A DNA stretch of 64,000 nt from Xanthostigma xanthostigma (Eukaryota > Arthropoda > Insecta > Raphidioptera > Raphidiidae). This document shows, piece after piece, positions 58,150 through 64,000 of this stretch (its first letter is position 1; every line of letters starts with the position of its first letter). Below the pieces are notes generated by a model. The model was not told the DNA's origin and searched no databases. It saw nothing but the letters and a program-made list of their open reading frames with translations. A program made the translations under genes and the position numbers. Location of the stretch: positions 27,853,501-27,917,500 of the forward strand of contig OY754464.1 in assembly GCA_963575645.1 (NCBI GenBank), read 5' to 3'.

Positions 58150-58151
58150 AA

Positions 58152-58180
58152 GCACATACCGCTAGTTTAGCGGTATGTGC
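58152..58180. repeat. Perfect short hairpin
   Basis: Arms gcacataccgcta and the complement surround gtt. The hairpin lies immediately inside the left arm of the spaced inverted repeat. Confidence 0.9.
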
Positions 58181-59367
58181 AATAGATGCTGATGACCTCG
58201 GCTGTTGAGCGTCTATAAGGCTATATTCTACAATATTTATAGAGAAAATAATTTCTCGTTTCCTGATATACCATTTTTGGCAAAAATAAAATTACGTATA
58301 TAGATCGCGACTTATATGAAACCGTAGTATTTATTTTTTCGAATTTTTAGGAGGATCACTTAATAATATCCATAAAAAACATGTAACTTCTTAAGACATC
58401 TTTGACACCGTCAGTGTAAGTTCTGAATAATCAACAGACTGATCCTTACATGGAATGCGTCTTTTGACACCAACAGCTAGACACCGCTGGCGTAATTTTT
58501 TTTTAATAATAAATTGAAAATCCAATTGATACTTCTATCAGCTCTCGGATTGGAACTTGGGAACTGGAGACTTGTAATAGATGAGATATGGAAAGTTCAT
58601 ATATAATCTCGTATATTTAATAATTTACTATATGAATCATTGTCTATCTACTCAATGTGCGGTGAGCGAAGGCAACAAAGGGTATCGAAAATATATCTGT
58701 GTCTCTTTCTTCGATGTAATCGCTGATTTCTCCGATGATAGGATTGGTCGATGTACTTGCATTGAATCTGAGTAAAATATCTCGGTTTTAAAAACTTTGT
58801 CTTTTTCTATGACGTTAACATGGGCGTACCCAGCTTTTAGCCCAGGAGGGAGCAAATTAGAAATTTCTTAAGCCGGGTCCCCAGTGCTTGTTTTGCCCTC
58901 TTCGATACGCCAGTGCTTACGTCGTAAAAAAAGACAAAAGTATATGTTTGCACTATATTGGTTCGATTGCGATTTTATTCCTATGCTCAGTATAGAATAA
59001 AAGTATATGTTTAATCTAAAGCCGATGGAATGTGTCGCTCGGTCAGTGTTTTGCCCCATCCTTAGCCGGACGCTAAGAGCAGGTGACACCTGCCGCTTCC
59101 TCCTTTATATTCCACTTCCTGTTACAACTGTGCGGTTATTTTGTAGATTATTTTAATCAGCGAATTCTCTCGAATAGAAGTTTTTATAAATCAAACCTGG
59201 TATCACGATTAATTTAGGTAACTCTTAACTTCCGTTAAAACACGACACCCATTGTCCGCACAAGAGAAATTTTCGTAAAAATTTTGCTTATCGCGTTCGT
59301 TCAAGAGTGACCGTCCAACTCCCAATGAATGTGTCTGATGACGTCTGTTATCAGTTATAGTATAGGC

Positions 59368-59575
59368 CATTGTTTTTCAATCTTTTTCATGGCGCGACCC
59401 CCTTAATATGAAAAAATATTTTGGGACCCCCTACCCTAACCAGTATAATGTATTTTATTATATTACAAGTATCAAATATCGTACAACATTTTATTTTTTA
59501 CTGAGGCTTCTTGACCATGTTGTAGAGACTTTGCGACCCCCGAGGGGGTCGCGACCCACACTTTGAAAAACACTG
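59368..59575. mobile_element. hAT-type MITE
   Basis: The left end cattgtttttcaat and the complemented right end cagtgtttttcaaag are inverted, each followed by gcgaccccc-type blocks. The left flank gtataggc is matched by gtatataggc on the right, consistent with an 8-bp duplication plus a 2-base expansion. A minus-strand frame inside has no known motif. Confidence 0.75.
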
Positions 59576-62435
59576 GTATATAGGCTATAGGGGATATTTC
59601 GGTGTGTTTGGCGATTCTTTTTTGTTTGAATAAGATGCAATATTTACGTAAACAAAACACTGTCTAATTAGCAGCTATACCTGCTGTTTTATGTGCATAT
59701 AATAAAACGATCGTTAGCACAACCTTTAGTATTTTTGCGGTAATCAAATAAAAATTTATCTTCAAGAAAATTTACAATCGCTCTGATGATTCTTATAATT
59801 AACAGATATGACTTTTCATTTAACTATTAAATTTTTAACTCAGACGCATTGCGCAATTCATGCTTTTTTATCTTGGTCCGTTTCCTGGGGAAGTCTATGA
59901 ATTGACTGGTGACAGTTGGTCGTTGTCTATATCTCGTTAGAATAATATTCTCCTCCAAATCCAATGCTTGTTTTACAATAGAACAAAGCAAACGCGTCAA
60001 TATAAAATGGCACACGTATTGAATTGTAATGATATACGTCTTATAGATGAATACCATTATAATATTTTACAATAAATTGAAGCTGTTTATCCAATATTTC
60101 AACCTCCGCTTTCGTCCTTCCCCCTTTACCCATTGAGAACAGTCTTTGAAATTGGAAAAATAGAAAATCAATTTTAAATTGTCTTTACGTTGTTATGTTG
60201 ATATATGCAGTGCCATCTGCAATCGGCTTTAAAACAACACTTGGTCTTAACATAATATGTATGTGAAAGTTCCATGTGCAGATGCTTTATGAAATATTGT
60301 TATGTTTGTAAAAGTTATTTCTGTAATTAATACAAAGCCATAAAATGAATTTTTAAAATGCGGTGGTATTAAAATTGAAAGATACTGGTAACTAGAGCAT
60401 ATGGCTTCATCTTCATTTTACACAATAAAGCAACAAAGCTAGCTGATCGAACAGTAATTACAAACGCGTAACATTATGGCAGCCGAATAATCGAAAACCC
60501 GACATGATGCATAGACAAAACCACGCCCAGCCTTATTCCAGGTTTAAATTAATACACCGAGCTATACCCTACTTGAAATTAACCCCACTCGTTTTTTTTT
60601 TAATATTTTTTTAGTGTTACAATAATATCGATGCAACTCTGAAGACATTGAAACAAATCCCTTCCACTGTAACAACAAACGCCAAATGCTTTTTCTGGAA
60701 CACTAAATGGTTCTTTTGCAGAGACATGGTGATATTTGGTGTTCTGGGAATAGAGTTGCTGGGCCCAAAAATAGAAAAGCCGAACTCGACCTTATATTTA
60801 GTTGATCATTTAGCCCTAAAAGCCGGAGTACCTTTCTAAAAAAAAACTCGACTAGTTATTTTTAATTTTTTAATAAGTACTAATCAATCATAGTTTTTAT
60901 TACAAAATTAACCTTACATATAACTAAAAACAGTCAATTAACAGCCTTATCATTGACAGTTAATAAACTAAAAGCTCTTCATTAAGCAAATGAAATTGCA
61001 AATGTTACCATTCGTCAGGTGCGAAAAATGAAAAGATATTCATTAAAATTAAGATAATAACCAAATAGTATACAAGGGCAGAAAGTTTGATATCCTGGCC
61101 TGGGCGCCATGATGCCTGAGACGAAGCGGAGGACATCAAGACGCGCAGTGCAAGGTCAAACTTTCAGTCAGTGTGGTGTATACTATTTTTCCTTCATAGC
61201 TCGGTCGTAAGTACGCTTATTAAATACATTAATTAATTAATTACAGAAACGAATTCCAAGCAAGCAGCTTTGAGGTAATATACGTAAAAACACGAATGAC
61301 AGCTCTTCGCGACTATTAGCTAAAATTTAATAGAGTTGCTATGGAAACGACTTCTAAACAACAGTTGATAGGTTGTTTTTCTTTACTGCCGCCCGAACGA
61401 ACGTACTTCCCGCATAAGTGCATGTAATCCCACCAATGCGTAAATGTTACACTTTCTGCCTTACAATTGATGCTGACAGTATGTACTTTCGATCGAGGTA
61501 TGAAGAAAAATAGCTTTATCAAAAACGTCATTTCTCTTGAGATTTCGTTAACAAGAAGCTTAAAAGCCTGACTTATTAATACTTGACTGGACACGACCAT
61601 AAAAAGCCAAACATGTCCGACTAAAGTCGGACGTATGGCAATCGTATCTGGAGAGGAATTTGCTAATTCGACGTCCGCATACAGTTGCAGAGACAATGAA
61701 AATGCAAATCTTTCTCCAAGTTTTCGTCATCCTTGTTCACGAGAATATCTGGACGCGATTTCATTAGAAAATGTGTTTCTTTCAATATTAAATATATGGA
61801 TAACAGAAATTAAACGTGCGTTAATTTTGACCAGGTTGTACTTTAATTTATGGAATCATTAGCCTTTACTCGCGGTTTCGCTTGCAATAATGTCGATACA
61901 GTCGAATAAAAAGTATTCTTATAATAGTAACTTAGTAAGGTATCAAAATTTAAAGAGTTGATCACCATTATTGTACGGTTCGCTGAATGGAGAGGCAAAC
62001 TAATGAAATGTAAAGTATTCCCAGCCCATGCATAAAAACGATACCGCTTGTATTACTACATAATATAAGTGTATGATTTCTTAAATTTTGAATTAATAGT
62101 TTTACCAAAATCTATGTAACCGTTGTTTAAAAGACAAACATTCTGCGAACATTACATTTAAAAATCACTATATTATATTTTTTTGTCTTTTTTAGTATTG
62201 ATAAACGTCTGATTTTTTTACAATTATTATTAAGGAAATTTCTTTCAAGTAATTAAAAATACGAAGAGGAAAGCATATCGAATATTTATAATTAAGACTT
62301 ATGGTTTCTAAAGACATTTTTGTGGTTTTGTTATAATTTATAAATATTACTGATATACAAACCGTTATTTTTGTAATTACTGTAAAAGAATGAAATTACA
62401 CACACTTGATTAAGTAAATTAGTTATAACGGTATA
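59576..62435. other. Intergenic DNA between the spaced inverted repeats
   Basis: AT-rich, no gene supported. A palindromic short element lies at 61063-61188. A tactcgcggtttcgcttgc word near 61867 resembles a LINE-related repeat common in insects. Longer frames at 61316-61696 and 60648-60839 have no recognisable domains. Confidence 0.4.
61063..61188. mobile_element. Short palindromic element
   Basis: Ends aaatagtatac and gtatactattt with inner agaaagtttga and its complement define the 126-bp element. The GC-rich centre contains tgagacgaagcgg. Confidence 0.6.
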
Positions 62436-62595
62436 TTATCGCTTTGTGCGTCAGAGCTGACTTTCGTTCATAATTCATATAAGAAGTTATATCTAAGTTA
62501 ATTTCACACAAAATCCATTCAAATTGTAGCTTTTTGAAAAGAGGAGATTCTGTTCTATAAAACAGAACCATTTTAGATCGATTCGAGTTCATAAT
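62436..62595. repeat. Right arm of a widely spaced inverted repeat
   Basis: Inverted copy of 57993-58149 with several differences and small gaps. The outer edge (gagttcataattattcg) matches the left arm's outer edge. Confidence 0.8.
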
Positions 62596-63210
62596 TATTC
62601 GTTAATTTTTTTCTATTTTTAAAATTCTTTTTTATCTCGACATGTACAGGTTGTCTTGCTCTTTTATCAGAACTTCGAGATTTTTTTTTTAAATTGTATT
62701 TTTAATAAATAATAAATTGAATATATGAATTGTTACTAAATATAGCTAGCCCTGACAGATAGTGGCCTCTTTAAAATCGAGTATTTCCAATGTTAAAATC
62801 GCTTTAGGAATAAAATCGGAAAATCACGAAGTTATATAATGACACGGAATCGCGGGATCTTGTTTAATCGCTATATTATTGATTTTTTTATGGGTTCCTC
62901 CATCCAAAAACGCAAGAAAGAGGGGCGATAAAGTTGGAACATAATATGATTTTCTCGCATGTTTCTGGCGTTTTCTTATTGGCTTTTTACTCTTTACCAT
63001 CAACGGACCTATGTGTTGTTGTTGAACTAAGAAGGAATATTCCCGAATTTTATCGCCATCTCTTTCTGCACCATTTGACTCGCGCAGTAGACATGGGAAA
63101 ATTCGTTACTATGTGATCGCAGTGACTGTTACTCCAGTTACACAAAAATCACAGTGAAAAATCAATGTGATTTTGTCACGTCGATCCCGACGGGGCAAAC
63201 ACTCGGTTGA

Positions 63211-63487
63211 ACGTTACGTCGGCTACTCGGTTGGAGCGACCGTCGTGATTGCGGTGACATAGAACAACATACGTTACTTTGGAACGTAGTTACCTCTTGT
63301 CAGATCACAGTGATCATTTTAGACAGCTGCTGATCACGCCGAATACCGCCCGAGCCAATCAGACGTTACATCGGCGTTGGTCAGTTACTCGATTGGAGCG
63401 ACCGTCGTGATTGCGGTGACATGGAACAACATACTTTACTTTGGAACTGAGTTGCCTCTTGTCGGAAGTGATCATTTTAGACGGCTG
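63211..63487. repeat. Tandem duplication of a ~120-bp GC-richer unit
   Basis: Units at 63211-63329 and 63363-63487 share acgttac.tcgg, gcgaccgtcgtgattgcggt, gaacaacata and gtgatcattttagac, about 150-155 bases apart. A ggggcgataaagttgg word at 62922 is inverted at 63522, so the pair may lie within a larger inverted-repeat element. Confidence 0.75.
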
Positions 63488-64000
63488 GTCAGTGTTTTTT
63501 TCACCGTGAAGTTATTTATTCCCCAACTCTATCGCGCAGCCTAGACTGGCTGCTGGGAGTTCATTTCTCTATGTCGATGTAGGTGTCTGTTATTGAAACA
63601 GTCTGTATGCAGTGTTGTTTTTCTTCTTTTTTTGCACAACACAACCAGATGGTTTTAGTTTATCAAAATATTTCTCGCTGTTATTAACATTTGGTGTAAT
63701 TATTTCGTCATACATACAAACATAATTTATATATATATAATATATATGCATACAAAATAATACACGATTACGATTTTATATTCCATAAAAGGACACCAAA
63801 TAGAGGTCAAGCTATTATTTCAGTACGTTTTGAATCACGACTCGATCTGAGACCAAAAGGAAAGGCCGCTTATACCAAATATTTGGCTGTCAATTTACTC
63901 ATTTATTAATTCTTCTAACCTAAACCCGCAGCTTCAGCTTTTGCAATAAGCTACGCTCCAATGAACGTTAATTTTGCCCTGCATTAGCCCAGCCTAAATA

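Noticed and set aside
61316-61696. 126-codon minus-strand frame
   Set aside because: No signal peptide, domain or splice context recognised; composition resembles the surrounding non-coding DNA.
1-64000. CRISPR arrays, operons, riboswitches or other prokaryotic features
   Set aside because: Spliced eukaryotic genes and insect transposons fill the window; the repeats are transposon-derived, not spaced arrays.

Overview
The window is nuclear DNA from an insect (at least an arthropod). Genes carry GT-AG introns, intergenic DNA is strongly AT-rich, and introns are packed with hAT, PIF/Harbinger, mariner and palindromic short elements. The order cannot be fixed. Five protein-coding genes can be assembled exon by exon: three on the minus strand (about 3.3-10.4 kb) and two on the plus strand (about 11/16.6-25.5 kb and 32.8-44.1 kb).

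Layout: 1-3.3 kb is repeat-bearing DNA with no recognised gene. 3.36-5.20 kb (minus) is a FAM20B-type xylosylkinase in four exons. 6.00-6.86 kb (minus) is the mitochondrial ATP synthase OSCP subunit. 9.06-10.41 kb (minus) is a Ste24/ZMPSTE24 CAAX prenyl protease in two exons. 16.65-25.54 kb (plus) is a p90 ribosomal S6 kinase (RSK) with both kinase domains, in eight confident exons; a possible 5' exon lies at 11.0 kb, divergent from Ste24. 32.77-44.08 kb (plus) is an MDM2/MDMX homologue in six exons, with acidic region, RanBP2-type zinc finger and C-terminal RING but no visible p53-binding SWIB domain. 44.1-64 kb has no gene I can support; it holds repeats, hairpins and a possible coding remnant.

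The genes are not an operon. They serve separate eukaryotic housekeeping or signalling jobs: proteoglycan linker phosphorylation in the Golgi, ATP synthesis, CAAX processing in the ER, ERK/RSK signalling, and ubiquitin ligase activity.

The most interesting points are the MDM2 homologue apparently lacking its p53-binding domain; three PIF/Harbinger elements from different families that each keep only the N-terminal part of the transposase ORF; six hAT-type non-autonomous elements, most with readable 8-bp target duplications; a short palindromic element in three copies, two of which carry NRF1-like motifs; a foldback element with the same ORF in both arms; and clustered near-perfect hairpins with 1-3 base loops. 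All exon models rest on reading frames, splice sites and remembered family motifs; no database search was run.
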